NCBI GenBank assembly: GCA_022842805.1
Contig: JALHOX010000051.1
Location: 1 to 15,299, forward strand
From: Phycisphaerae bacterium
GTDB lineage: Bacteria; Planctomycetota; Phycisphaerae; UBA1845; Fen-1342
Length of the DNA: 15,299 nt
Direction of reading: 5' to 3'
The translations under genes and the position numbers were made by a program. Of this stretch, positions 1 through 7,754 are shown piece after piece (the first letter of the stretch is position 1; the number at the start of each line of letters is the position of its first letter). The notes beneath the pieces were generated by a model. It saw only the letters and a program-made list of their open reading frames with translations, was not told the DNA's origin and ran no database searches.

Positions 1-153
1 GCAGCCGGGCAGCGCGGCGAGCTCGGCGTCGAAATTTTGGAAGCAAAGCTCGAAGGGCAGCTCGGCCGCGTAGGCGCGGGCGAGGGCCGCGAAGTCGGCG
101 ATGTCGGTGGGTGAGCGGGCGGGGCGGATTTCGAAGGGAGCGTCGCGGTGCAT
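1..153 (-). CDS. GNAT-family N-acetyltransferase, N-terminal fragment (cut by window edge)
   Basis: This is a partial gene: translation on the minus strand starts at ATG 153-151 and stays open for 51 codons to the window edge. The peptide begins MHRDAPFEIRPARSPTDIAD and continues with a segment ending FQNFDAELAALPGC. That pattern (an 'IRPA' opening strand, an acidic helix, then FQ-FDAELAALPG) is typical of the N-terminal part of bacterial GNAT acetyltransferases, which move an acetyl group from acetyl-CoA to an amine. The acetyl-CoA-binding motif A would lie outside the window, so neither activity nor substrate can be judged. The start lies 21 nt after the stop of the large exported protein upstream, so the two may be co-transcribed. 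No clear Shine-Dalgarno sequence is visible. Confidence 0.72.
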   Translation of the reverse strand, partial: MHRDAPFEIRPARSPTDIADFAALARAYAAELPFELCFQNFDAELAALPGC

Positions 154-174
154 GGGGAAATGGTAGCGGTCGCG

Positions 175-3078
175 CTAGGGCTGGGCCTTTGACCGCATGG
201 GCACGCGGATTCGCTGATTGAGCCGGCGGGTGCCTTCGATTTCCTCGAGGGTGACGAGGAGTTCGTGGCCGGCGAGGAAGGGCATTTTTGAGTAGACGTA
301 TTGTTGGGTTCGGGTTTCGCCCGGTCGGAGGCGGAGAAACGCGCCGGTCTGACGGCGGGAGCCCGGGGCCTGGCAGGCGGTGGTGAAGCTGACGGTGTCC
401 TCGGTGTCGTTTCGGATGAGCTGGGTGACGATGAGGTTTTGCTCGACCCAGTGGGCGCGCGTGTCGGTCTTGAAGCCTTTGAGGGCGATGGTGAGGGGGC
501 GCTCGATCTCGATGGTTCGTGCGACGGGCGAGGTGACCTTGAGCGTCAGCTTGCACTTTAGATCGAGCCGGCTTTCGGTGGGCGGGATGCGCAGGCCGAT
601 GTCCTGAATGGCGTCGGTTTCGGGGCCGATTCGAAGCTCCATGGTTCCGCCGCTGACTTCCCAATCGCGCGGCGGCTCGAATTCGAGCGTGGCGAGGAGC
701 GGCTGCGCGTAGGGATTTCGGAATCGGACCCGGACGAGCGGGGCGGTGTCCTGCGGCTCGAAGGTTGTGGGGGCGAGCTCGATGCTTTTCTGCAAGTCGA
801 TCAGCGTGCTATCGACGTTTTCGATGAGGATGGGCAGCGCCCGCAGCGGGACGACGGTTTTTTCGCCGGCGTGCTCTAACTCGATCGGCTCGCCGGTGAG
901 GCTGATGGGGCGGAGCTCGTCGCCGAAGTCGAAATCGCGATTGACGGCTTCGGCGCCGCCGACCCAGGTCCAGGCGACGAGGGTGGCGTGATCGACGCCG
1001 CGAAAGATGATTCCGACGCCGTCCGGCGGCAGATTGACGATGTGGGTGGGCGTTTTGCCGCCGAGGGCGGTGGCGAGCGTGCGGAGGACGGGGTAGGCGC
1101 TGTCGGTTCGCCAGCGTGCGTGGCCATCGTCCTGCACCAAGCGGAAGGGCGGGGGGACATAGACGCGGGGGCTGCCGAGGGCGAGGGCGAGCACGATGCG
1201 CTGCGCGTAGTCGGCGATGCGCTCGGGGGTGTCGATGGGGCCGTCGAAGGCGAGCTCGACCCACGATTCGCCGCCGGGCGACGCGGCGCCGATCCGCTGT
1301 CGTGCGCGATCGACGGCTTCGAAGGCGAGGAAATCGAGATGCCAGGGCAGCGTTCGCGGGGCGCGATCGTTTGCGATGCGGACGCTGCGGACCTCGATGC
1401 CGGGGGGCAATTCGAGGGGCGTGTCGTCGACTTCGCGGGGTTCGGCGCCGAGCAGGGCTGCGAGGCGATCGGAGGTGGTGCGCGTGTTGGCGAGCGGCTG
1501 CGGCAGGACGAACTGCGGGGCGTTGCTGAGGCGTGCGAACGCGGCCCGCAGGTTTGCGAGGGTGTCGTCGTTCCAGGCGCCTTCGGCGAGCGCGCCTTCG
1601 TCGGCGGCGCCGAGTTGCCAGGTATTGATGTTTCCGCCGAGGAAGCCGAGCAAGGGGCCGCAATGGGTTGCGAGGCGCTCGCCGTCGACGGCGAACTGGG
1701 CCACGGTGGGGCGTCGATTGCGGAGCGGATCGATCGGGGCGATGAGCACGCCGCAGGCGTCGACCTGCTTGCCGGCGAGTCGGGTGACGAGCGGTCGGAG
1801 CTTTTGGTAATACTCCAGTTCGCGGCTGAGGTCGCTTTCTCCGACGAGCGGCGTGGCGAGCTTGACGGCGCCGATGTGCAGTCGATCGATGAGTTCGAGG
1901 AGGCCGTCGAAGTCGCCGGCGCGGATCTCGGAGAGGTCGATGCCGATGTCGGCGAAGCGGACGTCGCGCGGGGGAAGCGCGGGGAGCATACGGAGGTGCA
2001 CGCGGCGCTCGATGAGCAGTTCGTCGCCGTGAAAGACGCGGGCGCGCGCGACGAAGGCGCCCAGCGAAAGACCGTCGATGGGATGTTCCCGAATTTCGAC
2101 GATGCCGGGCGCCATCGGCTCTTCGTAGCGGGTGATTTCGGCGGCGGTCTCATCGTCGGCGAAGACGACGACTTCGGCGCGCAGGGCGGTGCTGGACGGG
2201 TTTTGCACGCGGAGCGAGACGGTTGGTCGAGCGCCGTCGAGGTAGACGCCGCCGGGAGAATCGAGGCTGAGTTGCACGCTGGGCAGTCGGAAGACGGTGA
2301 TGTCGTCGAACCAGGCGGCGCCGGCGACGTCTTCGCGCGTGATGGGATCGACCTTGCCGGCGGGCGGCACGACCCAGGCTTCGTCCTGCGCGACCCAGAG
2401 TTGCAGGCGCAGGGAGCGCGCGGTGGGCGGCGGCGGCGGCATCATGATCAGGAGATGGCGCCAATCGTCGGCCGGGTCGATGGGTGCGGAGGCGTCGGGG
2501 GGATTGTCGGCCTGGCTGGCGTCGGCGGGCTGGGCCGAGCGCCGTTCCTGCTGGGCGGTTTCCTGGGCGCCGCCGACGAGATCGCTGACGCGCTCGGTGG
2601 CCGGGACGCGTGCGCCGGAGGCGTCGGCGAAGTAGGCGGCGACGAAGGCGCGGGCGTGTTCGAGTTTTCGGGTGCGGATGCGCGCGACGACGCGATATTG
2701 GGCATCGGCCTCGACGCGGAGGTCGGGGTGGGCGTATTCGAGCGCGAAGTTTCCGCCGGCGAGGTCGACGCGGAGCGAGGGCTCGTGGGGGAATCCGAGG
2801 TCGTGGTCGAACTGGGCGGTGGTGTATCGGGGCAGGCCGTTTCCGCTGAGGCGCGTCCAATACATGGGCAGGTCTTCGAAGTTTCCGGCTTTGCGTTCGT
2901 CGAAATCGAAGTGCTTGATGACCTGATAGAGGCCGCGGAAGTTTTCTACGGCGCTGGAAGCGGAAGGTTCCGCCGCCGGCGCACGGCGGGCCGCGCAAAG
3001 AAGCGCCAGCGCAGCGATTGCGCAGAGCGGCAGACCGCGCCGGCGGAGTGGCGGATTGAGGGGTGGCGCGAGAATCAT
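175..3078 (-). CDS. Large exported multidomain protein of unknown function (carbohydrate-binding/GH-like architecture)
   Basis: 967 residues, not recognised as a named family. The N-terminus is a signal peptide: basic RRR at residues 12-14, a hydrophobic stretch at about 15-30, and an APA cleavage motif near 33-35. Residues of roughly 45-265 look like a jelly-roll module of the CBM4/9 or galactose-binding type, closing with a WFDDITVF strand. They are interrupted near 175-200 by a Gln/Ala/Asp-rich linker, and a PPPPP run follows near 215. An Ig-like segment follows (about 270-365). Next is an alpha/beta, TIM-barrel-like region with an IGIDLSEI start that resembles glycoside-hydrolase-type barrels, but I cannot point to catalytic acids. 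The last ~220 residues contain a 'VRVRFRNPYAQPL' beta-sandwich resembling NPCBM-associated NEW3 domains. Large secreted proteins of this style are common in planctomycetes. It sits 141 bp downstream of hisD on the same strand and could be read through from the his operon. A role in polysaccharide binding or processing is only an inference. Confidence 0.7.
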   Translation of the reverse strand: MILAPPLNPPLRRRGLPLCAIAALALLCAARRAPAAEPSASSAVENFRGLYQVIKHFDFDERKAGNFEDLPMYWTRLSGNGLPRYTTAQFDHDLGFPHEPSLRVDLAGGNFALEYAHPDLRVEADAQYRVVARIRTRKLEHARAFVAAYFADASGARVPATERVSDLVGGAQETAQQERRSAQPADASQADNPPDASAPIDPADDWRHLLIMMPPPPPTARSLRLQLWVAQDEAWVVPPAGKVDPITREDVAGAAWFDDITVFRLPSVQLSLDSPGGVYLDGARPTVSLRVQNPSSTALRAEVVVFADDETAAEITRYEEPMAPGIVEIREHPIDGLSLGAFVARARVFHGDELLIERRVHLRMLPALPPRDVRFADIGIDLSEIRAGDFDGLLELIDRLHIGAVKLATPLVGESDLSRELEYYQKLRPLVTRLAGKQVDACGVLIAPIDPLRNRRPTVAQFAVDGERLATHCGPLLGFLGGNINTWQLGAADEGALAEGAWNDDTLANLRAAFARLSNAPQFVLPQPLANTRTTSDRLAALLGAEPREVDDTPLELPPGIEVRSVRIANDRAPRTLPWHLDFLAFEAVDRARQRIGAASPGGESWVELAFDGPIDTPERIADYAQRIVLALALGSPRVYVPPPFRLVQDDGHARWRTDSAYPVLRTLATALGGKTPTHIVNLPPDGVGIIFRGVDHATLVAWTWVGGAEAVNRDFDFGDELRPISLTGEPIELEHAGEKTVVPLRALPILIENVDSTLIDLQKSIELAPTTFEPQDTAPLVRVRFRNPYAQPLLATLEFEPPRDWEVSGGTMELRIGPETDAIQDIGLRIPPTESRLDLKCKLTLKVTSPVARTIEIERPLTIALKGFKTDTRAHWVEQNLIVTQLIRNDTEDTVSFTTACQAPGSRRQTGAFLRLRPGETRTQQYVYSKMPFLAGHELLVTLEEIEGTRRLNQRIRVPMRSKAQP

Positions 3079-3135
3079 GCAGAAGCGTTATCGGATTGGT
3101 TGGCCGCGACCTGAGATAGCGGAATGCAGTGGCGG

Positions 3136-3181
3136 GCGGCCATCGGGAGGGCGGCGCTTTTGCCGGCAATTCGATGGCCGC
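3136..3181 (-). repeat. Inverted repeat in the hisD / exported-protein gap
   Basis: The 141-bp gap between hisD and the large exported protein holds a perfect 10-bp inverted repeat, gcggccatcg (3136-3145) and cgatggccgc (3172-3181). Its 26-nt loop itself contains a small cggc/gccg hairpin. The folded RNA could separate the his operon from the downstream gene, for example as a processing or Rho-dependent site. No T-run follows it on the minus strand, so it is not a standard intrinsic terminator. No promoter or Shine-Dalgarno was seen in the rest of the gap. Confidence 0.4.
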
Positions 3182-3219
3182 ACGGGCAGGAGAGAAAGAC
3201 CGGTGCGAGCGCGGCACGA

Positions 3220-4521
3220 TCAGGGATCGATGCGGCGTTCGGCGGCACGAGCGTGCGCTTCGAGCGACTCGAGCCGCGCGAGGGCTGCGGCGTCGCTGGC
3301 CTGGCCGGCGGCGGCGGCAGAGTCGTCGATGCGGATCCAGGTGCGTGCGCGCAGGAACGTGATGACTGAGAGCCCGGCGCGGAAGCGCGCTGTGCCGCCG
3401 GTCGGCAGGACGTGGTTGGGGCCGGCGCCGTAGTCGCCGAACACTTCGGCCGTGCGGGCGCCGATGAAGATTGCGCCGGCGTTGGTGATGCGGGCTGCAT
3501 GGGTGGGTGCGTCGCGGGTGATGATCTGCAGGTGTTCGGGCGCGAGGCGGTCGGTGATCTGGATCGCCTTTTCGATTGACTCTGCGAGAATCGCCATGCC
3601 GTTGCGGAGTGCGGCGAGGGCGGTGTCGCGGGTGGGCAGGGATGCGAGCTGCAGGCGGAGCTGCTGCTCCACGCTTTGAATGAGATCGGAACTTGTGGTG
3701 ACCAGGACGGGGATTGCGTCCTCGTCGTGCTCGGCCTGGGCGAGAAGATCGGCGGCGACGATGGCGGGGTCGGCGGTGTCGTCGGCGAGCACGAGAAGCT
3801 CGGACGGTCCGGCGAGCATGTCGATTCCGACATCGGTGGAGACGAGGTGCTTGGCCGCGGTGACCCAGCGATTGCCGGGGCCGACGATGATGTCGGCGCG
3901 CGGAAGGCCGAGCAGACCCCAGGCGAGCGTGGCGATGGCCTGAACGCCGCCGATGGCGAGGACGCCGTCGGCGCCGGCGATCGCGGCGGCGGCGAGTGTG
4001 ACCTGCGTCGGCTTGGGCGAAGCGACCCACGCGGTGGCGACGCCGGCGGCGCGGGCCGTCAGCGCAGTCATGAGCACGGAAGAGGGAAGCGGGAATCGGC
4101 CGCCCGGCGCATAGCACCCCACGGAGGAGACGGGGATGAAGGTGTGGCCGGCCTCGCCGCCTGGAATCGGCGTGGTGAGATCGCGGAGGCAGGCGCGTTG
4201 CGCGCGGGCGAAGCGCTCAATGCGATCGGCGGTTCGCTCGAGCAGGGCGCGCTGATCGGGCGGCAGGGTGTTGAGGGCGTGGAGAAGTTGTGGGCGATCG
4301 ATGATCGGGTGTTGACTCGGCTGCAGGTCGCCCAGCCGCGTCGCATAGTCCACGACGGCGGCGTCGCGGCGGGTGGCGATGTCGTTGAGCATCGTTCGGG
4401 CGGTTTCGAGCGTGGCGTTGTCGACGGGCGCCCACGCACCACGGAGGGCCTGATCGGGTGTGAGGCGACGGAGGAGCGGTGCGGCGGACTCGTACGGCGC
4501 GGGAATGATCGGCGGGGTCAT
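3220..4521 (-). CDS. hisD: Histidinol dehydrogenase
   Basis: HisD oxidises L-histidinol to L-histidine in two NAD+-dependent steps, the last two reactions of histidine synthesis, in the cytoplasm. The protein is 433 residues, normal for the family. Family residues are in place: the GPGN motif at 214-217, AGPSE at 237-241, zinc ligands Q262 and H265 in AQAEH, the catalytic E329-H330 pair in APEHL, D363 in GDYGAGPNH, and the C-terminal zinc His at 423. The start ATG overlaps the stop of the hisA-IE gene as ATGA, and GGAG lies about 8 nt upstream of it. It is the last gene of the his operon. The adjacency of HisIE and HisD recalls the fungal HIS4 fusion, but here they are separate polypeptides. 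Confidence 0.97.
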   Translation of the reverse strand: MTPPIIPAPYESAAPLLRRLTPDQALRGAWAPVDNATLETARTMLNDIATRRDAAVVDYATRLGDLQPSQHPIIDRPQLLHALNTLPPDQRALLERTADRIERFARAQRACLRDLTTPIPGGEAGHTFIPVSSVGCYAPGGRFPLPSSVLMTALTARAAGVATAWVASPKPTQVTLAAAAIAGADGVLAIGGVQAIATLAWGLLGLPRADIIVGPGNRWVTAAKHLVSTDVGIDMLAGPSELLVLADDTADPAIVAADLLAQAEHDEDAIPVLVTTSSDLIQSVEQQLRLQLASLPTRDTALAALRNGMAILAESIEKAIQITDRLAPEHLQIITRDAPTHAARITNAGAIFIGARTAEVFGDYGAGPNHVLPTGGTARFRAGLSVITFLRARTWIRIDDSAAAAGQASDAAALARLESLEAHARAAERRIDP

Positions 4522-5798
4522 GGTGCGTCTCCGTTCGATGCCGCGGGCTTGGCGTCGCCAGAGCGGCGGGTGATCTTGCGTGCGCGGCGATCGAGGACGC
4601 GCGCGACGTCGGTGAGCGATGTGCCTTGCGCCAGCATGGTCACCATGGCGAAGTAGAGAAGGTCGGCGGCCTCCTCGGCCGCGTGATCGGGCGTGGAGGC
4701 CTGGGCAAGTTCGTGCGCCTCTTCGAGGAGCTTTGCGCGGAGCAACGGAGGGTCTGCGAGCAGGCGCGCGGTGTAGGAGCCGGGCGGAGCAGTGCGCGAT
4801 TGGTGCAGGAGGCGAGCCGCGAGCGACGGGAGGCCGGAGAGCGGCCCCCAGCAGGTGGTTGTGCCCTTGTGGCAGAAGCCTCGCCCTGACTGACGGACGA
4901 CAAAACGGAGCGCGTCGGCGTCGCAATCGAGATCGATGCGCAGAAGCTCCTGCACGTCGCCGGAGGATTCGCCTTTGATCCAGAGGCCGCGCTTGCGGGA
5001 GTGGTAGACGCCGCGACAGGTGCGCACGGCTTCGCGAAGACTCTCTGGAGAGGAGTATGCAAGACCCAGCGCGTGCTGGTCTTCGTCGGTCACGACGGTG
5101 GGCCACAACCCGTCGGGGCGATCGGAGGTGATCGGAGCGGCGATGGCGTCTGCCAGGTCGAGCGTGTTGGTGTAGAGGGCCATGCCGACCTGGGCGTCGG
5201 CGCCCATGCGATGGAGGGAGGCGATGTCTTGGGGTGTGGTGACGCCGCCGGCGATCGTGACGCGAGCGCGGCCGGCGGCCTCGACCAGCCTCGGGACGAG
5301 TTCGAGGTTTGTGCCCTGCATGCGGCCCTCGCGCTCGACGAACGTGACCAGGAAGCCGCCGACGAGCCCTTCGAGTCGTCGCATGCGATCGAGGATGGAC
5401 TCGCCGGTTCGGGTTTGCCAGCCCTCCACGACGACCTCGCCCGACTCGGCATCGAGGGCGGCCATGACGCGCTCGGGGGGGAGCTGGCGGAGAATCTCGG
5501 TGGTGGCGGCGGTGCCGAGAATGATCTTCGCCGCGCCGGCATCGAGCCATCGAATGGCGGTGCGGACGTCGCGGATTCCGCCTCCGACTCGGCAATCCGC
5601 CAGCGGCAGAAGGTCGCGGATGAGCGTCTCGTTGGAGCCGCGACCGAGGGCGGCGTCGAGATCGATGACGGCGATCTCGCCGGCGAGTCGAAAACGGCGA
5701 GCGATGGGGCGCGGGTCGCCGGCTTCGAGGGCGCGGCGCTTTCCGCCGATGAGTTGCACGGTGTTGCCGTCCATGAGATCGATCGAAGGGATGATCAC
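4518..5798 (-). CDS. hisA-hisIE: Trifunctional HisA-HisI-HisE fusion protein (ProFAR isomerase / PRA-cyclohydrolase / PRA-pyrophosphohydrolase)
   Basis: One uninterrupted 426-residue frame carries three enzymes of the early and middle histidine pathway. Residues 1 to about 223 are the HisA (beta-alpha)8 barrel, which isomerises ProFAR to PRFAR: IIPSIDLMDG with catalytic Asp7, RVGGGIRD, second Asp116 in AALDAESGEVVVEGW, and VTIAGGVTT. Residues of about 228-320 are HisI, PRA-cyclohydrolase, with the metal-binding DCDAD at 291-295 and the zinc residues C309-H310 and C316. Residues of about 330-415 are HisE, a MazG-like pyrophosphohydrolase with acidic residues in AKLLEEAHEL and AEEAADLLYF. The domain junction has almost no linker. 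The start is a GTG overlapping the hisF stop (GTGA), with GGAGGT 6 nt upstream. HisIE fusions are common, but HisA fused in front of them is unusual. The HisIE sequence (SRKRGLWIKGE, GSYTARL, ITRRSGDAK) resembles that of fungal HIS4. Confidence 0.93.
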   Translation of the reverse strand: MIIPSIDLMDGNTVQLIGGKRRALEAGDPRPIARRFRLAGEIAVIDLDAALGRGSNETLIRDLLPLADCRVGGGIRDVRTAIRWLDAGAAKIILGTAATTEILRQLPPERVMAALDAESGEVVVEGWQTRTGESILDRMRRLEGLVGGFLVTFVEREGRMQGTNLELVPRLVEAAGRARVTIAGGVTTPQDIASLHRMGADAQVGMALYTNTLDLADAIAAPITSDRPDGLWPTVVTDEDQHALGLAYSSPESLREAVRTCRGVYHSRKRGLWIKGESSGDVQELLRIDLDCDADALRFVVRQSGRGFCHKGTTTCWGPLSGLPSLAARLLHQSRTAPPGSYTARLLADPPLLRAKLLEEAHELAQASTPDHAAEEAADLLYFAMVTMLAQGTSLTDVARVLDRRARKITRRSGDAKPAASNGDAP

Positions 5799-6547
5799 AG
5801 TCGGACCTCCACGTTGCTTTGGGCGAGATCGCGCTTGATGTCGGCGACGGTGAATTGCCCGTCGTGGAAGATCGAGGCGGCGAGGACGGCGTCGGCGCCG
5901 GCGCGCAGGGCGTCGATGAGATGATCGGGGCCGGCGGCGCCGCCTGATGCGATGACCGGAATGGTGACGGCGCTGGAGACCGCGGCGATGAGCTCCAGGT
6001 CGTAGCCGGAGCGGGTGCCGTCGCGGTCCCAACTGGTGAGAAGGATTTCTCCAGCGCCGAGTTGCTGGACCTGGCGGGCCCAATCACAGGCATCGAGCGG
6101 CGTGAGCGACTGACCGGAGCGGACGACGACGCCCCAGTGCTCATCCTGCCGCTTGGCGTCGATGGCGATGACCACGCACTGAGCGCCGAATCGTCGGCTG
6201 CATTGCTCGATCAGCGCGGGTTCGCGGGTGGCCTGGGTGTTGATGGCGACTTTGTCCGCGCCGGCGTCGAGCAATCTCGCGACGTCGTCGATGGTGCGGA
6301 CGCCGCCGCCGACGGTGAGCGGGATGCTGAGGCAGTTTCGCAAGCGTGCGACGGTCTCGATCGCCGTGGCGCGGCCCTGGGGCGTGGCGGAGATGTCGAG
6401 CATGGTGATCTCGTCGGCGCCTTGCTGTTGATAGAGGAAGGCTCGCTCGGCAGGGTCTGCGATCTCGCGCAGGGACTGAAAGCGCACGCCCTTGACGACT
6501 TTGCCATCGCGCACGTCGAGGCAGGGGATGATGCGACGCGTCAGCAT
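5795..6547 (-). CDS. hisF: Imidazole glycerol phosphate synthase, cyclase subunit
   Basis: HisF is the cyclase/lyase half of imidazole glycerol phosphate synthase. It uses ammonia supplied by HisH to turn PRFAR into imidazole glycerol phosphate and AICAR. The 250-residue length is standard for a (beta-alpha)8 HisF. Catalytic Asp11 (IIPCLDVRDGKVVKG) and Asp130 (VVIAIDAKR) are both at the classical positions, with phosphate-binding loops at VGGGVRT and ASGGAAG. The ATG overlaps the end of hisH by 7 bases (ATGCTGA), fitting the need for equal synthesis of the two subunits. The stop overlaps the GTG of hisA-IE. Confidence 0.97.
   Translation of the reverse strand: MLTRRIIPCLDVRDGKVVKGVRFQSLREIADPAERAFLYQQQGADEITMLDISATPQGRATAIETVARLRNCLSIPLTVGGGVRTIDDVARLLDAGADKVAINTQATREPALIEQCSRRFGAQCVVIAIDAKRQDEHWGVVVRSGQSLTPLDACDWARQVQQLGAGEILLTSWDRDGTRSGYDLELIAAVSSAVTIPVIASGGAAGPDHLIDALRAGADAVLAASIFHDGQFTVADIKRDLAQSNVEVRL
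5805..5810 (-). promoter_or_regulatory. Ribosome-binding site fixing the GTG start of hisA-IE
   Basis: GGAGGT on the minus strand lies 6 nt before GTG 5798-5796, inside the 3' end of hisF. It is the strongest Shine-Dalgarno in the his operon. It decides for this GTG, because the first residues after it (IIPSIDL) are the conserved HisA N-terminus. Confidence 0.8.
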
Positions 6548-7170
6548 GGTGCGCACTCGACGGCGGTGCGGGCGGTGATCCAGCGTGCGAGGAGTTGGTG
6601 TCCTGCTTCGCCGGAGAGCTCGGGGTGGAATTGGCAGGCGAGGATGGGGCCGCGTTCGAGAGCGGCGACGAAGGTCTCGCCGTAGGTGCTGAGCGCGCCC
6701 TCCCAGTCGGCGGGGATGCGGGCCAGGCGATAGGAGTTGGCGTAGTAAAAGCAGCCCGCGCGCAAGACGCGGGCGCTGCGCGTGGGTTTGATCGTGTTCC
6801 AACCCATGTGCGGCACGCGGGGGGCGCTCGTGAAGCGCTCGGCGACGGCGTCGATGAGGCCGAGGCCGGCGACGCCGGGGCTTTCCTCGCTGGCGGTGGC
6901 GAGCAATTGCAACCCGAGGCAGATCGCGAGCAGCGGCCGTTCGTGTTGCACTCGGCGGCGAAGGGCGTCGTCGATTCCGTGTTGCCGAAGTGTTTGCATG
7001 GCGGCGCCGAATGCGCCCACGCCGGGCAAAACGACCCATGGGTCGCGCTCGACGCGGTCGGCGTCGTCGATGAGCGCGGGCTCGAGGCCGAGGCGACGCG
7101 CGGCGGCGATCACCGAGGCGAGATTGGCACTGCCGGTGCGGATGATTGAGATGGTGGTGGGGGCGTTCAC
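6541..7170 (-). CDS. hisH: Imidazole glycerol phosphate synthase, glutamine amidotransferase subunit
   Basis: HisH hydrolyses glutamine and channels ammonia to HisF. It has 209 residues and is a class I glutamine amidotransferase. The oxyanion-loop PGVGAFG sits near 49-55, nucleophile Cys84 in AICLGLQ, HMGWN at 121-125, and the His182/Glu184 pair in QFHPELSG completes the triad. The usual N-terminal D-Y-G-x-G-N motif reads R-T-G-S-A-N here, a variation that may be lineage-typical and does not affect the triad. The start is a GTG overlapping the hisB stop as GTGA. No better ATG exists in this frame. Confidence 0.96.
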   Translation of the reverse strand: MNAPTTISIIRTGSANLASVIAAARRLGLEPALIDDADRVERDPWVVLPGVGAFGAAMQTLRQHGIDDALRRRVQHERPLLAICLGLQLLATASEESPGVAGLGLIDAVAERFTSAPRVPHMGWNTIKPTRSARVLRAGCFYYANSYRLARIPADWEGALSTYGETFVAALERGPILACQFHPELSGEAGHQLLARWITARTAVECAPC

Positions 7171-7754
7171 AGCGTGCCCTTGGTGCTGGGGATTTCGCGA
7201 TCTCCGGTGCGCGCGACGGCGGCGCGGAGGGCGAGGGCGAGGGCTTTGAACGCGGCTTCGGCGCGGTGGTGGTCGTTTGAGCCTCGGAGGACATCGAGGT
7301 GGATCGCCGCGCGAAGCGATGTGGCGAACGAGGCGACGAAGTGCGTGATGTTTTCGCAGGAGAGCCGGCCAAGCGTTTCGCGGCTGAGGCCGAGTTCGAC
7401 AACGGCAAAGGGCCGGCCCGAAAGGTCGACGACGGCGCGGGCGAGAGACTCATCGAGCGGTGCGTAGGCACTTCCGAAGCGTGCGATGCCGCGGCGCTCG
7501 CCGAGCGCTTTGTCGATCGCCGCTCCCAGTGCGAGGGCGCAATCCTCGGTGGTGTGGTGGTCGTCGACGTGGAGATCACCCGTGCATTGGAGATCGATCG
7601 TGATGCCGGTGTGGCGCGACAGCGCGGTGAGCAGGTGGTCGAGAAAGCCGATGCCGGTGTTGATCGTCGATTCTGCGAGGGAGTCGAGATCGACGGCGCC
7701 GCGGATTGTGGTTTCTCGCGTGGTGCGCTCGAACGTAGCGGTTCGCGGGGTCAT
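7167..7754 (-). CDS. hisB: Imidazoleglycerol-phosphate dehydratase
   Basis: This enzyme removes water from imidazole glycerol phosphate to give imidazole acetol phosphate. The 195-residue protein is the dehydratase-only form: there is no N-terminal HAD phosphatase domain as in enterobacterial HisB. Manganese-binding motifs are HVDDHHTTED (His62, 66, 67) and GSNDHHRAE (His162, 163), with TGIGFLDHLL near 33-42 and the conserved C-terminal STKGTL. The frame is open further upstream, but those residues are unrelated to the family. The ATG at 7754 overlaps the hisC stop as ATGA and has AAGGA about 7-8 nt upstream. Histidinol phosphatase must therefore come from another locus. Confidence 0.97.
   Translation of the reverse strand: MTPRTATFERTTRETTIRGAVDLDSLAESTINTGIGFLDHLLTALSRHTGITIDLQCTGDLHVDDHHTTEDCALALGAAIDKALGERRGIARFGSAYAPLDESLARAVVDLSGRPFAVVELGLSRETLGRLSCENITHFVASFATSLRAAIHLDVLRGSNDHHRAEAAFKALALALRAAVARTGDREIPSTKGTL

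Noticed and set aside
988..3114. Long plus-strand open frame of about 700 codons opposite the large exported protein.
   Set aside because: Its translation is Gly/Glu/Asp/Ala-rich without recognisable domains, as expected for the antisense of a GC-rich gene. The minus-strand frame has a signal peptide and domain-like order.
3075..3219. Another minus-strand frame in the gap reads CPCGHRIAG and later HCIP, resembling the start of a zinc-ribbon.
   Set aside because: It has no start codon in the gap and would need to begin within hisD out of frame. The second cysteine pair is incomplete. Chance is more likely than a remnant.
2150..4117. Open minus-strand frame of about 655 codons spanning hisD, the gap and the exported-protein gene.
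   Set aside because: It is Arg/Pro/His-rich frame-shift translation overlapping two well-supported genes; an artefact of high GC.
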